Origin: Peribacillus muralis
Lineage (GTDB): Bacteria; Bacillota; Bacilli; Bacillales; DSM-1321
DNA: 64,000 bases
NCBI RefSeq assembly: GCF_001439925.1
Contig: NZ_LMBV01000012.1
Coordinates: forward strand, 1-64,000
Reading direction: 5' to 3'
The translations under genes and the position numbers were made by a program. Positions 42,283-53,750 of this stretch are shown piece after piece (positions within the stretch are counted from its first letter, which is position 1; each line of letters starts with the position of its first letter). The notes beneath the pieces were generated by a model. It saw nothing but the letters and a program-made list of their open reading frames with translations, was not told where the DNA came from and did not search any database.

Positions 42283-42822
42283 ATGCTGCATTGGATGACC
42301 ACCATTTCAATTTGGATGATACCGCTATTGATTCTCTCGGTAATACTGTACGGTACAATGAAAAGAGTCCCGACCTATGAAACCTTCGTCGAGGGGGGGA
42401 AAGAAGGAATTAACATGTCTTTTTCCCTCATCCCTTTCCTCGTGGGGATGTTAGTGGCGATTTCGGTATTTAGGGCATCAGGGGCATTGGATTTCCTTGT
42501 CCAATTCTTGCAACCATTGCTTGCATTTCTTCATTTTCCGTCCGAGGTTTTACCCCTTGCGATAATTAGGCCGATATCGGGAACGGCTGCATTAGGCATG
42601 ACCAGTGACCTCATATCGGTTTATGGACCTGATTCCTTTGTTGGCCGCTTAGCAGCCACGATTCAGGGAAGCACAGATACCACCTTCTATGTGTTGACCG
42701 TTTATTTTGGGGCTGTCGGGATCAAAAAAATGGGCGACGCCTTAAAGGTTGGCCTCTTGGCAGATTTAGTCGGAATCATAGCTGCCGTCATCGTCGTGAC
42801 ACTCGTTTTCGGCATGAATTAA
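42283..42822 (+). CDS. spmB: spore maturation protein SpmB
   Basis: A membrane protein of 179 residues, also of the Gate family, with ALGMTSDLISVYGPDSFVGR and TIQGSTDTTFYVLTVYFGAVG. It is partner of SpmA. GGGAGGG is 7 bases before the ATG at 42283, one base after the spmA stop. Confidence 0.95.
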   Translation: MLHWMTTISIWMIPLLILSVILYGTMKRVPTYETFVEGGKEGINMSFSLIPFLVGMLVAISVFRASGALDFLVQFLQPLLAFLHFPSEVLPLAIIRPISGTAALGMTSDLISVYGPDSFVGRLAATIQGSTDTTFYVLTVYFGAVGIKKMGDALKVGLLADLVGIIAAVIVVTLVFGMN

Positions 42823-42830
42823 AGGTCAAG

Positions 42831-42857
42831 GAAATGGGCGCCCCATTTCTTTTTTTT
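42831..42857 (+). terminator. terminator of dacB-spmAB
   Basis: The stem GAAATGGG/CCCATTTC with a 3-base loop is followed by eight T residues. The following 42858-43124 interval has no supportable gene. Confidence 0.85.
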
Positions 42858-43124
42858 GTCTTTTTCCTTATGCTGGACAAGCATTTTTTTATAAAATCAA
42901 AACTTGCATCAAAAAGGAATATTTTTTTTGTATGGAAAAAAAAGCTATGTTACACTCATTATGGAAACCAACCCATTTAACTGTCCCATTATTGGTGCAA
43001 TAATAAAAGAAAAGCTCATTATCGCGAAAAACCTTTTGTTTTTGTCTCTCCATATGTAATAATTGTATGATTGTGTATTTCTAGACAATGACAAACGAAG
43101 TATTAGACTATGAGGTGAAGATAG

Positions 43125-43865
43125 ATGGAACGATTACAAAAGGTGATAGCACATGCTGGACTGGCCTCCCGCCGGAAAGCAGAAGAGTTGATTTTGGAAG
43201 GTAAGGTAAAGGTGAACGGCAAAGTGGTGAAGGAATTGGGTGTGAAGGTGGGTCCCAATGATAAGGTTCAGGTCAATGAAGTCCCGCTTGAAAAAGAAGC
43301 ACCTGTTTATTTCCTCTTCTATAAACCGCGCGGTGTCATCTCTGCCGTTTCGGATGATAAGAATAGAAAAGTCGTAACGGACTATTTCCCTTACATCAAT
43401 GAACGGATTTATCCAGTTGGTCGCTTGGATTACGATACATCCGGCTTGCTGGTTTTGACCAATGACGGGGAATTTGCAAACACATTGATGCATCCGAAGC
43501 ATGAAGTGGATAAAGTGTATGTGGCAAAAGTGAAGGGGATGCCTCTGCGCGAGAGCTTGAAAAAGCTAGAAAAAGGCATCAAGCTGGAGGATGGCAAGAC
43601 AGCTCCAGCCAAGACGAGGGTATTATCGACCGACAAAAAAAAGGAAACGGCCATTGTTGAAATCACGATACATGAAGGCAGGAACAGACAAGTTCGCCGG
43701 ATGTTCGAAGCGATTGGCCATCCCGTGATCAAATTGAAGCGGGAACAATACGGATTTTTGACCTTGGACGGCTTAACGGCAGGAGATTCCCGGGAATTGA
43801 CTCCGCATGAAGTCAAATTAATGCGAACCATGGCATCGACGGACCCGAAGCAAAGAAGAATGTAA
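43125..43865 (+). CDS. rluB: 23S rRNA pseudouridine synthase RluB
   Basis: The protein has 246 residues. An N-terminal S4 RNA-binding domain (LQKVIAHAGLASRRKAEELI) is followed by the RsuA-type catalytic domain, with the catalytic Asp in VGRLDYDTSGLLVLTNDG and IHEGRNRQVRRMFEAIGH. It modifies the peptidyl-transferase-proximal helix of 23S rRNA (U2605 in E. coli numbering). AGGTGA is upstream of the ATG. It lies between spmB and resA as in B. subtilis. Confidence 0.93.
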   Translation: MERLQKVIAHAGLASRRKAEELILEGKVKVNGKVVKELGVKVGPNDKVQVNEVPLEKEAPVYFLFYKPRGVISAVSDDKNRKVVTDYFPYINERIYPVGRLDYDTSGLLVLTNDGEFANTLMHPKHEVDKVYVAKVKGMPLRESLKKLEKGIKLEDGKTAPAKTRVLSTDKKKETAIVEITIHEGRNRQVRRMFEAIGHPVIKLKREQYGFLTLDGLTAGDSRELTPHEVKLMRTMASTDPKQRRM

Positions 43866-43896
43866 GGAAGCATTTTTTGTATGAATGAGTTGAAGC

Positions 43897-43950
43897 CACC
43901 TCCCCATTCTTTTCCTATGAAGAATGGGAGTGGTGGAAAACTTTTTCTTT
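43897..43950 (+). terminator. terminator of rluB
   Basis: A long stem CCACCTCCCCATTCTT with AAGAATGGGAGTGGTGG (one bulge) is followed by AAAACTTTTTCTTT. Confidence 0.8.
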
Positions 43951-44060
43951 CATGATTGGGCAATCAATGTCACAAAACCTTCAGAATTGCAAAAAAATGG
44001 ACAGCGTGTTAAATGGTATAATGGTATGGTTGAATTTAGTGTTGCCTTAGGAGGATTTCT

Positions 44061-44591
44061 ATGGAAAAAAGGAAGCGACGCTTAATAAGCAGAACCATCA
44101 TTCTTTTGCTTTTAGGTGCAGCTTTAGTGTTTGCCCTTTATACGAACTTCACTAAAGATAAGAATGAAAGTCTTAGAAAAGGATCCGTTGCACCCAATTT
44201 CGTTTTGACCGATATGGAAGGCAAAGAACATAAACTGTCCGATTATAAAGGAAAAGGCGTCTTCCTGAATTTTTGGGGTACATATTGTAAGCCGTGTGAA
44301 TATGAAATGCCGTATATGGAACATCAATATCAAAACTATAAAGACCAGGGTGTTGAGGTATTGGCGGTCAATGTCGGGGAATCCGATTATGCTGTCAATA
44401 ATTTCATCACAAAGCATGATCTAACCTTTCCAGTCATGATCGATCAAGGCCGGGAAGTGGAAAATGCTTATCGCGTGGATATTTTACCCGTAACCTTTTT
44501 GATTGATAAAGAGGGACAAGTGATAGATATCATCACCGGAGCATTGACAGAAAAGAGCATCCAAAAGCATATGGAGAGAATCAAACCATAA
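44061..44591 (+). CDS. resA: thiol-disulfide oxidoreductase ResA
   Basis: The protein has 176 residues: an N-terminal membrane anchor (TIILLLLGAALVFALY) and an extracytoplasmic thioredoxin fold with WGTYCKPCEYEM and cis-Pro in ILPVTFLID. It reduces apocytochrome c haem-binding Cys pairs. GGAGG precedes the ATG, and TATAAT at 44017-44022 is a likely -10. It is the first gene of resABC. Confidence 0.95.
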   Translation: MEKRKRRLISRTIILLLLGAALVFALYTNFTKDKNESLRKGSVAPNFVLTDMEGKEHKLSDYKGKGVFLNFWGTYCKPCEYEMPYMEHQYQNYKDQGVEVLAVNVGESDYAVNNFITKHDLTFPVMIDQGREVENAYRVDILPVTFLIDKEGQVIDIITGALTEKSIQKHMERIKP

Positions 44592-44609
44592 TATTGGGGA
44601 GTTTTTGAC

Positions 44610-46259
44610 ATGAAAGAAGTAAAATGCGATTGTGGTCATATAAATCCGTTTGGCACGAAGATTTGTGGGAAGTGCGGAATGGTGCTTGGTAGTGAAAAAG
44701 AAAATAAGCTTATCGATATGCGCTATGAAGGAAGTGCGAGGCGTTCCCAAACCTACAAGAAAACGATCGTTGATAAAATATGGAACTTTTTTTCTTCCGT
44801 CAAGGTAGGGGTGACGCTCATTGTCATTGCTTTGATCGCTTCAGCCGTCGGTACGATTTTACCACAGGAAATGTATATCCCTTCAACAGCGACGCCGGCG
44901 GAGCATTATGAATTGGAATACGGCTGGTTCGGTAAGGTGTATTATGAACTCGGATTTCATAATTTGTATAGTTCCTGGTGGTACTTGATCATCATTGGTA
45001 TGCTGGGCATATCGCTTTTGATCGCCAGCATCGATCGTTTCTTCCCGCTATACCGTTCTTTAAAAAAACAAGGAATCACCCGACATGACGGGTTCATGAA
45101 ACGCCAGAGAATATATGGAGTAACAAAGCTTGATGACCATGATATAAATCTGGACAAAGTAAAAGCTGGACTAAAAAGGCAGCGTTATCATATTCGTGAG
45201 GAAAACGGCCATATACTAGCCGAAAAAAACCGGTTTTCACGTTGGGGACCGTATGTTAATCATATTGGACTTATCATTTTTTTAATTGGCGCCTTACTGC
45301 GTTCTGTCCCGGGCATGTATATCGATAAAGTCGTTTGGCTAAGGGAAGGCGAGAGAAAAGAGATTCCCGGCACGAATGGAGAATATTATCTCAAGAATAA
45401 TGAATTTACCTTAGAGGTGTATGACAAAGGCAATAAAGAGGATGAACAATACAGTGCCGCGATAGATAAAACCGGTACGATAGCGAAAACCTATCAATCC
45501 GATGTCACGCTCTATGAACGCAAGGGTGATGCCCTTCCGGGGGAAAAAGTCGACCTTGAAGAGGTTAAAGATTATAAAATCAAAGTCAATGAACCTCTGA
45601 AACATGATCATTACTCTCTCTACCAAGTAGATTATAAGCTGGATGAGCTCAGTACGATGGCTTTTAATTTGATCAACAAAAAAACGGAAGAGAAATTTGG
45701 CGGTGTAAAGATCGATTTGAATAATCCGCAAAAGAGATATGAGTTGAATAAAGGATATTCAGTTGATTTGATCAGTTACTTCCCGGACTTCGAGTTTGAT
45801 GATAAAGGCGAGCCGAGAACGATATCGAAGATTCCGAATAATCCGGCATTTATCTTTAAAATGCATACTCCGGACAAGCCAGAGGGAGAAGTAAGTTTCG
45901 TGGCGATTAAAGAGACTGCTGAGCCATTGGGTGAAAACACGTATAAAATGGCTTTCAATGGTGTTGAGACCCAAGATGTCACGGCTTTGACGGTCCGGAA
46001 GGATTTAACGCTCTGGATTCTATTTACAGGCGGAATCATTTTCATGGTGGGTGTTGTCCAAGGCTCGTATTGGAATCACCGTCGTATATGGATCAAACGG
46101 AAACAAGATGAGATAGTAATGGCCGGTCATACAAACAAAAACTGGCACGGTATCAAAAGAGATATCAAAAAAGCGATAGAATCAACATCTCTTTCTGAAC
46201 CAACAGATCAACTTGAGGAGGAGAAATCTTCTACTAAGGGGGAAGTTTTAAATGGCTGA
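44610..46259 (+). CDS. resB: cytochrome c biogenesis protein ResB
   Basis: The protein has 549 residues. A short cytoplasmic head with a zinc-ribbon-like pattern ([20 protein letters not shown]) is followed by membrane segments near residues 65, 125 and 200, a large external domain, and a last membrane span near 475. With ResC it forms the System II haem-transport and cytochrome c synthase. It overlaps resC by 8 bases. Confidence 0.95.
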   Translation: MKEVKCDCGHINPFGTKICGKCGMVLGSEKENKLIDMRYEGSARRSQTYKKTIVDKIWNFFSSVKVGVTLIVIALIASAVGTILPQEMYIPSTATPAEHYELEYGWFGKVYYELGFHNLYSSWWYLIIIGMLGISLLIASIDRFFPLYRSLKKQGITRHDGFMKRQRIYGVTKLDDHDINLDKVKAGLKRQRYHIREENGHILAEKNRFSRWGPYVNHIGLIIFLIGALLRSVPGMYIDKVVWLREGERKEIPGTNGEYYLKNNEFTLEVYDKGNKEDEQYSAAIDKTGTIAKTYQSDVTLYERKGDALPGEKVDLEEVKDYKIKVNEPLKHDHYSLYQVDYKLDELSTMAFNLINKKTEEKFGGVKIDLNNPQKRYELNKGYSVDLISYFPDFEFDDKGEPRTISKIPNNPAFIFKMHTPDKPEGEVSFVAIKETAEPLGENTYKMAFNGVETQDVTALTVRKDLTLWILFTGGIIFMVGVVQGSYWNHRRIWIKRKQDEIVMAGHTNKNWHGIKRDIKKAIESTSLSEPTDQLEEEKSSTKGEVLNG

Positions 46260-47430
46260 AATAAGCAGTAACTTTTTATATGCAGCTTTCTTGCTATACC
46301 TAGTCGCCACTTTCTTATTTGGGGGATCGATAAAGGATAAACGGGGAGCGGAAGAAAAGAAACAAAATAAATGGGCTAAGCTGGCCATTTCCGTCACCAT
46401 TCTTGGTTTCGCTGCGCAAATTGGGTATTTCATCACTCGATGGATTGCAGCAGGCCATGCCCCTGTAAGTAACCTGTTCGAATTTACGACCTTCTTCGGA
46501 ATGATGCTGGTCGGTGCATTCATATTAATTTATTTCCTATATAAGACACCCGCCCTTGGGTTATTCGCTTTACCGATTGCGTTATTGATCATTGCCTATG
46601 CCAGTATGTTCCCTACAGAAATATCGCCACTCATTCCTGCGTTGCAGAGTGATTGGCTTCATATTCATGTTACGACCGCTGCGGCAGGTCAGTCGATTCT
46701 TGCGATCAGTTTCGTTGCAGCCATCATATATTTAGTTAAATTCGTCGATCAAACACATTCCAGTAAAAGAACGTTTTGGCTTGAGGTCATTATGTTCACG
46801 TTAGTCAGCACCATCGGTTTTGTCATCATCACATCGACCTTTGCAGCGTTGGATTACAAAGCGAATTTCGATTGGATCGATAAAAAGGGTGCTGCAGACA
46901 AGCAGGAATATAACCTTCCTGCACTAGTGGGTCCCCATGAAGGGAAGCTAATCGAGGCGGATCGGTTTGAGCCGCTTGTGAGCATGCCAGCGATCATCAA
47001 TGCCAAAAAACTGAATACAGTTTTATGGTCAATTGGAGCCGGTCTCATCCTTTATGGTCTAATAAGATTAATAGCTCGTAAAAGGGTAGCGGCACTCATA
47101 AAGCCGATCGTTAAAAATGTGAATTTGAGCCTATTGGACGAGATCAGTTATCGTTCGGTCCTTATTGGTTTTCCAATCTTTACACTCGGTGCACTCGTTT
47201 TTGCCATGATCTGGGCACAAGTGGCATGGACAAGATTCTGGGGCTGGGATCCGAAAGAGGTCTGGGCACTCATTACCTGGCTGTTCTATGCAGCTTTCTT
47301 GCATCTGCGCATGTCAAAGGGATGGCAAGGGGAAAAATCAGCTTGGCTTGCCGTCATCGGTTTCGCCATCATGATCTTTAATTTGATTTTTGTTAATCTC
47401 GTTATTGCCGGTTTGCATTCATACGCTTGA
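46252..47430 (+). CDS. resC: cytochrome c biogenesis protein ResC (CcsA/CcsB-like)
   Basis: The protein has 392 residues with about eight membrane segments. The haem-handling WWD-type motif is [24 protein letters not shown], and conserved His residues are in [11 protein letters not shown] and near the C-terminus (AGLHSYA). It is the second subunit of the System II synthase. Confidence 0.95.
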   Translation: MAEISSNFLYAAFLLYLVATFLFGGSIKDKRGAEEKKQNKWAKLAISVTILGFAAQIGYFITRWIAAGHAPVSNLFEFTTFFGMMLVGAFILIYFLYKTPALGLFALPIALLIIAYASMFPTEISPLIPALQSDWLHIHVTTAAAGQSILAISFVAAIIYLVKFVDQTHSSKRTFWLEVIMFTLVSTIGFVIITSTFAALDYKANFDWIDKKGAADKQEYNLPALVGPHEGKLIEADRFEPLVSMPAIINAKKLNTVLWSIGAGLILYGLIRLIARKRVAALIKPIVKNVNLSLLDEISYRSVLIGFPIFTLGALVFAMIWAQVAWTRFWGWDPKEVWALITWLFYAAFLHLRMSKGWQGEKSAWLAVIGFAIMIFNLIFVNLVIAGLHSYA

Positions 47431-47453
47431 TTCTGTATTGTTATGGTAAGAAT

Positions 47454-47521
47454 AAAGGGGTCTTTTGATAGAAACATCGAGGAGTTGGTTAATCGATGTT
47501 TCTAGAGAATGATCCCTTTTT
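47454..47521 (+). terminator. terminator of resABC
   Basis: Two stacked stems, AAAGGGGTC/GATCCCTTTT outside and TAGAAACATCGA/TCGATGTTTCTA inside, end in TTTTT. It separates resABC from resDE, which probably has its own promoter as well. Confidence 0.85.
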
Positions 47522-47672
47522 CTGTAGTGGCCGTTTACATTATTGTGACGAAATGGTGAAATGTCCGTCGTCGCGATGCGAACATTGCCTTTTTATCGTA
47601 CTTTGGATGGAAATAATATTAGTCATCGAAGTGTTCATTTTGTAGAATATAGGATAGGAGGCTGATTACATA

Positions 47673-48389
47673 ATGGATCATGCAATTAAAATTCTTGTGG
47701 TGGATGATGAAGAAAGAATCCGCAGGCTGTTAAAGATGTATTTGGAAAGAGAGGAATACATCATCGATGAAGCTGAAAATGGTGATGAGGCATTAACGAA
47801 AGCCCTTGAAAATGAATATGACTTAATTTTATTGGATATTATGATGCCTGGTAAAGATGGAATCGAAGTTTGCCGTGAGCTCCGGGAGAAGAAAACGACA
47901 CCCATCATCATGCTTACTGCTAAAGGAGAAGAAGTGAACCGGGTACAAGGGTTCGAAGTGGGAACCGATGATTATATCGTCAAACCGTTCAGCCCACGGG
48001 AAGTCGTGTTAAGGGTCAAGGCTTTATTGCGTCGATCTTCAACGACTAGTTACGTTCAGACAGAAACGACCGCAAAAGATGTGATCGTCTTCTCCCATTT
48101 AACGATCGATAATGATGCCCATAGGGTGCTGGCCGATGACAAAGAGGTTTCCCTAACTCCTAAGGAATATGAATTATTATATTTTTTAGCGAAATCACCT
48201 GACAAGGTTTTCGATCGGGAGCAGCTGTTAAAAGAAGTATGGCACTATGAATTCTTTGGAGATCTTCGAACTGTTGACACACACGTAAAACGCCTACGTG
48301 AAAAACTAAACCGAATATCGGAAAATGCAGCCAAGATGATTGTTACGGTTTGGGGTGTCGGTTACAAGTTCGAAGTCATTAATGACTGA
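47673..48389 (+). CDS. resD: response regulator ResD
   Basis: The OmpR/PhoB class, 238 residues. The receiver domain has the phospho-Asp in [13 protein letters not shown], the Thr in IIMLTAK and the Lys in IVKPFSP. The winged-helix domain has [20 protein letters not shown] and [13 protein letters not shown]. It activates genes for anaerobic and nitrate respiration and resABC in B. subtilis. Its stop overlaps the resE start (TGATG). Confidence 0.96.
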   Translation: MDHAIKILVVDDEERIRRLLKMYLEREEYIIDEAENGDEALTKALENEYDLILLDIMMPGKDGIEVCRELREKKTTPIIMLTAKGEEVNRVQGFEVGTDDYIVKPFSPREVVLRVKALLRRSSTTSYVQTETTAKDVIVFSHLTIDNDAHRVLADDKEVSLTPKEYELLYFLAKSPDKVFDREQLLKEVWHYEFFGDLRTVDTHVKRLREKLNRISENAAKMIVTVWGVGYKFEVIND

Positions 48390-50176
48390 TGTTATGGGGG
48401 AGTGTCGTAGGGAAGCTTTGGGCAACGATCCTATTGCTTGTGTCATTTGTATTAATCGTTTTAACCGTTCTGCTCGTCGAATTCTTTGAGAATTTCCAAA
48501 TTGAAAATATTGAAAATGATTTAACGAAAACGGCAGAACAAATCATCAAGGTAACAAATGATCATCAAGGATCAAACACGGATGTTTTACAAATTGCCTC
48601 TGAATTAATCGGTAAAGAAACGAAAATGATCATTTTGAACAATGACAAAATGGTCTTCTCATCCATCGGCGATAACGAGCTTGAGATTACACCGGAATCA
48701 ATCAAGTCTGACCCCGAATTGATCAAGGTTTTTACAGAAAGGAAGACCGTCAAAAAGGAAATGGCGCTTTCTGATGATAACGGCAACGAGGAATTATCAG
48801 CAATCGTTGTAGGGGTGCCGCTTGAGTTGAATGGAGAGCAGGATGAAGTCTTCCTATTTCAATCGTTGGAGTCGATGGAAGAAACGACTAAATCGACGAC
48901 CCAGTTCATTTTATTGGCAGCCGGGATCGCCATTATTTTGACGACGTTTTTTGCATTCTTTTTATCTACGAGAATCAATGCTCCATTAGTGAAGATGAGG
49001 GAAGCTGCGCTGGCGATTGCAAGAGGAAAATTCGATACAAAGGTCCCCATCCTGACTCAAGATGAGATCGGCGAGCTGGCGATAGCGTTTAATCAGATGA
49101 GAAAACAGCTGAAATTCAACATGAATGCGCTTAGCCAGGAAAAGGAGCACCTTTCTAGCATTTTAAGCAGTATGGCAGATGGGGTCATTACCTTCAATAA
49201 GGATGGCACCATCCTTGAGACGAATCCGCCAGCCGAAAGGTTCCTGCAATCCTGGTACTTCGAAAAGGGCTACAACCGGGAAGATAATGTGAATGTCCCC
49301 TTGGTGCTGATGAATCTATTTGATGAATCCGAGTCTTTGGATAAGGAACAAGTAGGGGAAATAACGTTGCAGGGCCGTGACTGGGGATTGATTGTCAGTC
49401 CCCTATATACCAATCCCAACAATATTCGGGGTGCGGTTGCCATCATCCGCGATATGAGTGATGAAAGGCGAATGGACAAACTAAGAACGGATTTCATTGC
49501 GAATGTTTCTCATGAGCTGAGAACGCCGATTTCCATGTTGCAAGGGTATAGTGAAGCGATCGTTGATGATATAGCGGGCAGCGAAGAGGAAAAGATGGAA
49601 ATGGCCCGAATCATCTATGATGAGTCGTTGAGGATGGGGCGCTTAGTCAATGATTTACTCGATTTAGCTAAATTGGAATCGGGAAAAATGAATCTTAACT
49701 ACGAGTGCATTCCCATTTCACCTTACTTGAAAAGGATTACTAGTAAGTTCTCCGTGCTTGCGAAAGAAAAAGGAATCTCCATATCGACGAGCCTTCAAGA
49801 TAATGATATCGAATGGAATTTCGATCCAGATCGTATTGAACAGGTTTTGACGAATTTGATAGATAATGCGATTCGCCATACCCCTTCAGGTGGGAACATT
49901 GATGTCATTCAAAGGACAAGTGATCGTAGAAGCCTGGTCATAGATGTGAGGGATTCCGGATCGGGTATCCCCGAAGAGGATTTGCCATTTGTATTCGAGA
50001 GGTTTTATAAAGCGGATAAAGCCAGGACACGCGGGGCATCAGGTACGGGATTGGGATTGGCAATCGTAAAAAATATCATCAATGCCCATGATGGCTACAT
50101 TTCGGTAAATAGTTTACCGGATAAAGGGACAACCTTCAGTTTTATCTTGCCTCGAATTATGGAAAATCCTGAATGA
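48389..50176 (+). CDS. resE: sensor histidine kinase ResE
   Basis: The protein has 595 residues: a first membrane span at about residues 10-30, an extracytoplasmic sensor, a second span at about 172-192, HAMP, a PAS domain ([19 protein letters not shown]), HisKA with the phospho-His in [11 protein letters not shown], and ATPase N, G1, F and G2 boxes ([28 protein letters not shown]). It responds to oxygen limitation and redox state in B. subtilis. Confidence 0.96.
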   Translation: MLWGSVVGKLWATILLLVSFVLIVLTVLLVEFFENFQIENIENDLTKTAEQIIKVTNDHQGSNTDVLQIASELIGKETKMIILNNDKMVFSSIGDNELEITPESIKSDPELIKVFTERKTVKKEMALSDDNGNEELSAIVVGVPLELNGEQDEVFLFQSLESMEETTKSTTQFILLAAGIAIILTTFFAFFLSTRINAPLVKMREAALAIARGKFDTKVPILTQDEIGELAIAFNQMRKQLKFNMNALSQEKEHLSSILSSMADGVITFNKDGTILETNPPAERFLQSWYFEKGYNREDNVNVPLVLMNLFDESESLDKEQVGEITLQGRDWGLIVSPLYTNPNNIRGAVAIIRDMSDERRMDKLRTDFIANVSHELRTPISMLQGYSEAIVDDIAGSEEEKMEMARIIYDESLRMGRLVNDLLDLAKLESGKMNLNYECIPISPYLKRITSKFSVLAKEKGISISTSLQDNDIEWNFDPDRIEQVLTNLIDNAIRHTPSGGNIDVIQRTSDRRSLVIDVRDSGSGIPEEDLPFVFERFYKADKARTRGASGTGLGLAIVKNIINAHDGYISVNSLPDKGTTFSFILPRIMENPE

Positions 50177-50310
50177 ATAACAGGTTGTTTGCCAGAAAAT
50201 CTTGTTTCATAAGAAACGCTGAAAACAAAGGCATTTGGATTGAATTCCAACTTGCCTTTGTTTTTTTATCAACGAAGAAGTGTTGTTATTCTAAGAATGA
50301 AGCTGGATCG

Positions 50311-50337
50311 TGTAACGTTTTATACAAGTTTGACGAC
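50311..50337 (+). promoter_or_regulatory. sigX: ECF-type (sigma-X) autoregulatory promoter
   Basis: TGTAAC, a 17-base spacer and CGAC match the sigma-X recognition pattern exactly, 29 bases before the sigX start. Autoregulation of sigX is established in B. subtilis. Confidence 0.75.
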
Positions 50338-50365
50338 TATATTTATGAACGGATGTGGGGAAATG

Positions 50366-50926
50366 ATGAATTCCGTTTTCCACGATCTTTATGAAAAATA
50401 TCATCAGGAAATGTATCAATTCATTTATTATATGACTAAAAATCGAGAAACGGCCGAGGATCTTGTGCAGGAGGTCTATATCAGGATCATGAAGGCTTAT
50501 GAACGATTCGAAGGGAAAAGCAGTGAAAAAACCTGGATGTATTCCATTGCAAGAAATGTGACGATCGATTATTTCCGGAAACAAAAAGGATGGAAAGACA
50601 AAATTTTTGCTAACTTCGATTGGAACCGGCAATCGATTGAAGATTACCAGCCGATTCCCGAAGAAGTGGCAATCTTGAACGAGGATATCCAAAATCTTTA
50701 TCAATGCTTGAACCGATGCACCACGAATCAAAGGTCCGTCATCATTCTACGATATATACAGGGAATGTCCATTGCGGAAACCGCTGAGATATTAACCTGG
50801 AGTGAAAGTAAGGTAAAAACGACCCAACACCGGGCCTTAAAGGCGATTAAAAAGCTGTTGGAAGACTTATCAGCGAAGGAGGGGAGCGGCATTGAAAAAA
50901 TCCCCATGGAACGAAAACGAAATTGA
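50366..50926 (+). CDS. sigX: ECF sigma factor SigX
   Basis: The protein is about 186 residues. Region 2 contains ETAEDLVQEVYIRIMKAYERF and KTWMYSIARNVTIDYFRKQ; region 4 contains IQGMSIAETAEILTWSESKVKTTQHRAL. It controls envelope-modification and cationic-peptide resistance genes in B. subtilis. The start is one of two adjacent ATG codons (50363 or 50366) close behind GTGGGG; longer in-frame starts would cross the promoter. It overlaps rsiX. Confidence 0.92.
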   Translation: MNSVFHDLYEKYHQEMYQFIYYMTKNRETAEDLVQEVYIRIMKAYERFEGKSSEKTWMYSIARNVTIDYFRKQKGWKDKIFANFDWNRQSIEDYQPIPEEVAILNEDIQNLYQCLNRCTTNQRSVIILRYIQGMSIAETAEILTWSESKVKTTQHRALKAIKKLLEDLSAKEGSGIEKIPMERKRN

Positions 50927-52112
50927 AGACATGCTACGCGAGCTTCCGAAACTGAAGGACAACAGGACCAAGGAAGAGGTTATGGCGGGAATATATGCTA
51001 AAAAGAAAAAGAAACGCTCGTTACAACTAATCGCAGGGATTGCTTCCCTATTCCTGATGATTGTTTTTGCTTCAGCAATATGGATGGGAAGAGAGTATGA
51101 GGTAAGTCAAGGTGAACAGGAAAGCAATCGAAAACTATCGGTTCCTGAAAGTGAGCAATCTTCTGATTATGAAGGCCGGGGAGCAAAAACGAAAGAAAAT
51201 AGCTCGGAAGATGCACAGGAGAACCAAGCGCTTTCAAGCAAGCATGCGCAAATGCAATCCAAAGACGAGGCTTTGGATATTGAGCCTTTTGCTCACGGTC
51301 AGGAGAAAGCGTTCGCACATGCGATTTACGAGGATGAACTGAAGCATTCATCCGCCATTACCTTGGGGGTACCGGATGATCAAATGAATATCATCGTACC
51401 CATCTCCATCAAGCTGAGGGCATTTGACGAATCGGATACACTAAATCAGTTGGTTAGGCAGATGGCCGCTATCGATGAAAAACGATATGGGTTAGCTGAC
51501 TATTTTCCGCTTGATGTATCGTTTAATGAAGGAAACGATAAGAACACTGCTCACATAGAGTTTCAAGAGGATAGCCCACTACTTGATGATGGACTTTTTC
51601 TCCTATCCATGGAAGAAACCCTTTTATATCACAATATAGAGAAGCTGATTTTTACTACAGATGGTAAGCAAGGGGCGAGGTTTTCTCATGGGGGTTTTTT
51701 AACGAAGCTGGATATACCTCAATATAAACATCGAACGTACCTGTTATATCAAAAAAATGAATCCTCTCCAAGATTACTTGTTCCAAGCACTGCCCAATAT
51801 CAGGATTTCGCAGAAGCACTTCAAGCTGGAAAAAGGCAGTCTGAAATAAACGGAATATCTCCTGCAATTCCAACAGATCTGAACTGGGAAAGAATAAAGT
51901 CTATAGGAAATCATGTGACCATTCATCTCGCAGAAGATTCGGCCTTTGAAAATAGTGAGCAAGTTCTGCAAGCTTTAGAAGCGATCCTTTTCATTGCGAA
52001 GGATTTTGGTTATGAAACAGTGAAGTTCGAAAATGCTCCAATTGAAAAAGTGGGCAATCTGGATCTAACTGGAGACATAGCAGTGCCGAGAGCCCCTAAC
52101 CAAATGAAGTGA
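50892..52112 (+). CDS. rsiX: anti-sigma-X factor RsiX
   Basis: The protein has 406 residues. A cytoplasmic sigma-binding head (NENEIEDMLRELPKLKDNR) is followed by one membrane span at about residues 43-65, a Gln/Glu/Ser-rich linker and a large external domain of unknown ligand. The start is TTG behind AAGGAGGGG. It overlaps sigX by 35 bases, as coupled sigma/anti-sigma pairs do. Confidence 0.9.
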   Translation: MKKSPWNENEIEDMLRELPKLKDNRTKEEVMAGIYAKKKKKRSLQLIAGIASLFLMIVFASAIWMGREYEVSQGEQESNRKLSVPESEQSSDYEGRGAKTKENSSEDAQENQALSSKHAQMQSKDEALDIEPFAHGQEKAFAHAIYEDELKHSSAITLGVPDDQMNIIVPISIKLRAFDESDTLNQLVRQMAAIDEKRYGLADYFPLDVSFNEGNDKNTAHIEFQEDSPLLDDGLFLLSMEETLLYHNIEKLIFTTDGKQGARFSHGGFLTKLDIPQYKHRTYLLYQKNESSPRLLVPSTAQYQDFAEALQAGKRQSEINGISPAIPTDLNWERIKSIGNHVTIHLAEDSAFENSEQVLQALEAILFIAKDFGYETVKFENAPIEKVGNLDLTGDIAVPRAPNQMK

Positions 52113-52138
52113 GAAGGTGGCATATTAGGTCAGGAAAA

Positions 52139-52177
52139 AGCAAAAGTGCCCGGGATGCGGGCACTTTTGCTTTTTTT
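52139..52177. terminator. bidirectional terminator between rsiX and serA
   Basis: A perfect 14-base stem AGCAAAAGTGCCCG/CGGGCACTTTTGCT with a 5-base loop and A/T flanks serves both convergent genes. Confidence 0.9.
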
Positions 52178-53750
52178 ATAATGAAATGCGGGCCATGAAG
52201 GTGATTTCTTTCGTTTCCATTAAAACTTGTTTCAGATTGTCCTCGAGCGGGGCATCAAAGCTTAATACCATGATGGCCTCTCCGCCAGCTTCTTTTCGGC
52301 CTACCTGCATCGTTGCGATGTTCACCTCGTGATCTCCAAGGATTTTTCCTACGTTTCCGATTACCCCGGGTTTATCGGTATGCTGGATATAAAGTAAATG
52401 TGCTTCCGGAAGAAAGTCAATTTTGAAACCATTCAAACTTACAATTCTTGAACCGTAATTGTCGATATGCGTACCACTGATCGTTAATTCCCGGTTATCT
52501 CCCTTAACCTTAAGGCTAATCAAGTTCGCGTATCCTAACGAGTCCGTGGAGATTTTTTCCCCGACAGTGACGCCGCGCTCTTTTGCGACGAGCAAAGCAT
52601 TCACCTCATTGACGGATGCGTCAACTCTTGTTTTGAAGAAACCTGAAATTAAACTTTTCGTAAGGATCGCGGTATCAAAGTCGAGTGATTCGCCTGCGTA
52701 GGTTACCGAGATTTCCTGAATGCCTTCTTTCATGCATTGGGAAGCAATCGATCCCATTTGCTGAACGAGTTGATAGAAAGGCTGAACCTTTTCAAACACC
52801 TCTTTAGAGATGGCCGGAAGATTGATGGAACTTGAGACTGGATTTCCCGCGAAATAGGTCAATACTTCTTGTGCGACCTGTACGGCCACATTCAACTGGG
52901 CTTCTTTCGTTGATGCACCCAAATGAGGTGTGGCAATGACACTATCGAGTTCGAGCAACTTATGGCCAAATGGGGGCTCTTCGACGAAAACATCCAGTGC
53001 AGCGCCGGCAACATGACCTTGAACGATCAGTTCATATAAATCATCTTCGTCCAAAATGCCACCGCGGGCACAGTTCAGTACGTAGACGCCTTTTTTACAA
53101 GTGTTCAATTTTTCTTTATTGATTAATCCTCTCGTTTCAGCCGTTAGAGGTGTATGTACAGTAACGATGTCAGCTGTAGGAAGCAATTCATCCAAGGGCA
53201 AGGATGTGACGGACATTTTCTTGGCCCGATCAGCTGTCAGGAATGGATCATATACAATGACATCCATACCAAACACTTTAGCACGCTTTGCAATTTCCCC
53301 TCCAATCCGTCCGAATCCAACGATCCCTAATGTTTTACCGCGAAGTTCCGTACCTGTGTATGAAGAGCGCTTCCACTCGCCATTCTTTAATGAGGCGTTT
53401 GCCTGAGGAATGTGGCGCATGAGCGAAGCCATCATGGCAAACGTATGCTCAGCTGTTGAGATGGTATTGCCGTCAGGCGCATTAACCACGACGATGCCGC
53501 GTTTCGTGGCAGCTGGGATGTCAATGTTATCGACACCGACACCTGCGCGTGCGATGATTTTTAATTGTGGCATCCTGTCCATTAAATCTTCCGTGACCTT
53601 CGTTGCGCTTCTTACAAGGATAGCATCAATCTGCTCTAGTTCCTTTGCTGCTTCCTCTACCGTCTTTTGGATGAGAAGAATATTGGATGCTTCTGATAGC
53701 GGTCCGAGTCCTTCTGGTTTGATAGCATCTGCTACTAAAATCCGATACAC
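52176..53750 (-). CDS. serA: D-3-phosphoglycerate dehydrogenase
   Basis: The protein has 524 residues and catalyses the first step of serine synthesis. The NAD motif is LGIVGFGRIGGEIAKRA, with the catalytic Arg in LNCARGGILDE, Glu in VEEPP and His in TPHLGAST. An intervening domain and a C-terminal ACT domain (LLYIQHTDKPGVIGNVGKIL) complete the long-form enzyme. The start is GTG behind AGGAAGG. No T-box or riboswitch is seen in its leader. Confidence 0.96.
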   Translation of the reverse strand: MYRILVADAIKPEGLGPLSEASNILLIQKTVEEAAKELEQIDAILVRSATKVTEDLMDRMPQLKIIARAGVGVDNIDIPAATKRGIVVVNAPDGNTISTAEHTFAMMASLMRHIPQANASLKNGEWKRSSYTGTELRGKTLGIVGFGRIGGEIAKRAKVFGMDVIVYDPFLTADRAKKMSVTSLPLDELLPTADIVTVHTPLTAETRGLINKEKLNTCKKGVYVLNCARGGILDEDDLYELIVQGHVAGAALDVFVEEPPFGHKLLELDSVIATPHLGASTKEAQLNVAVQVAQEVLTYFAGNPVSSSINLPAISKEVFEKVQPFYQLVQQMGSIASQCMKEGIQEISVTYAGESLDFDTAILTKSLISGFFKTRVDASVNEVNALLVAKERGVTVGEKISTDSLGYANLISLKVKGDNRELTISGTHIDNYGSRIVSLNGFKIDFLPEAHLLYIQHTDKPGVIGNVGKILGDHEVNIATMQVGRKEAGGEAIMVLSFDAPLEDNLKQVLMETKEITFMARISL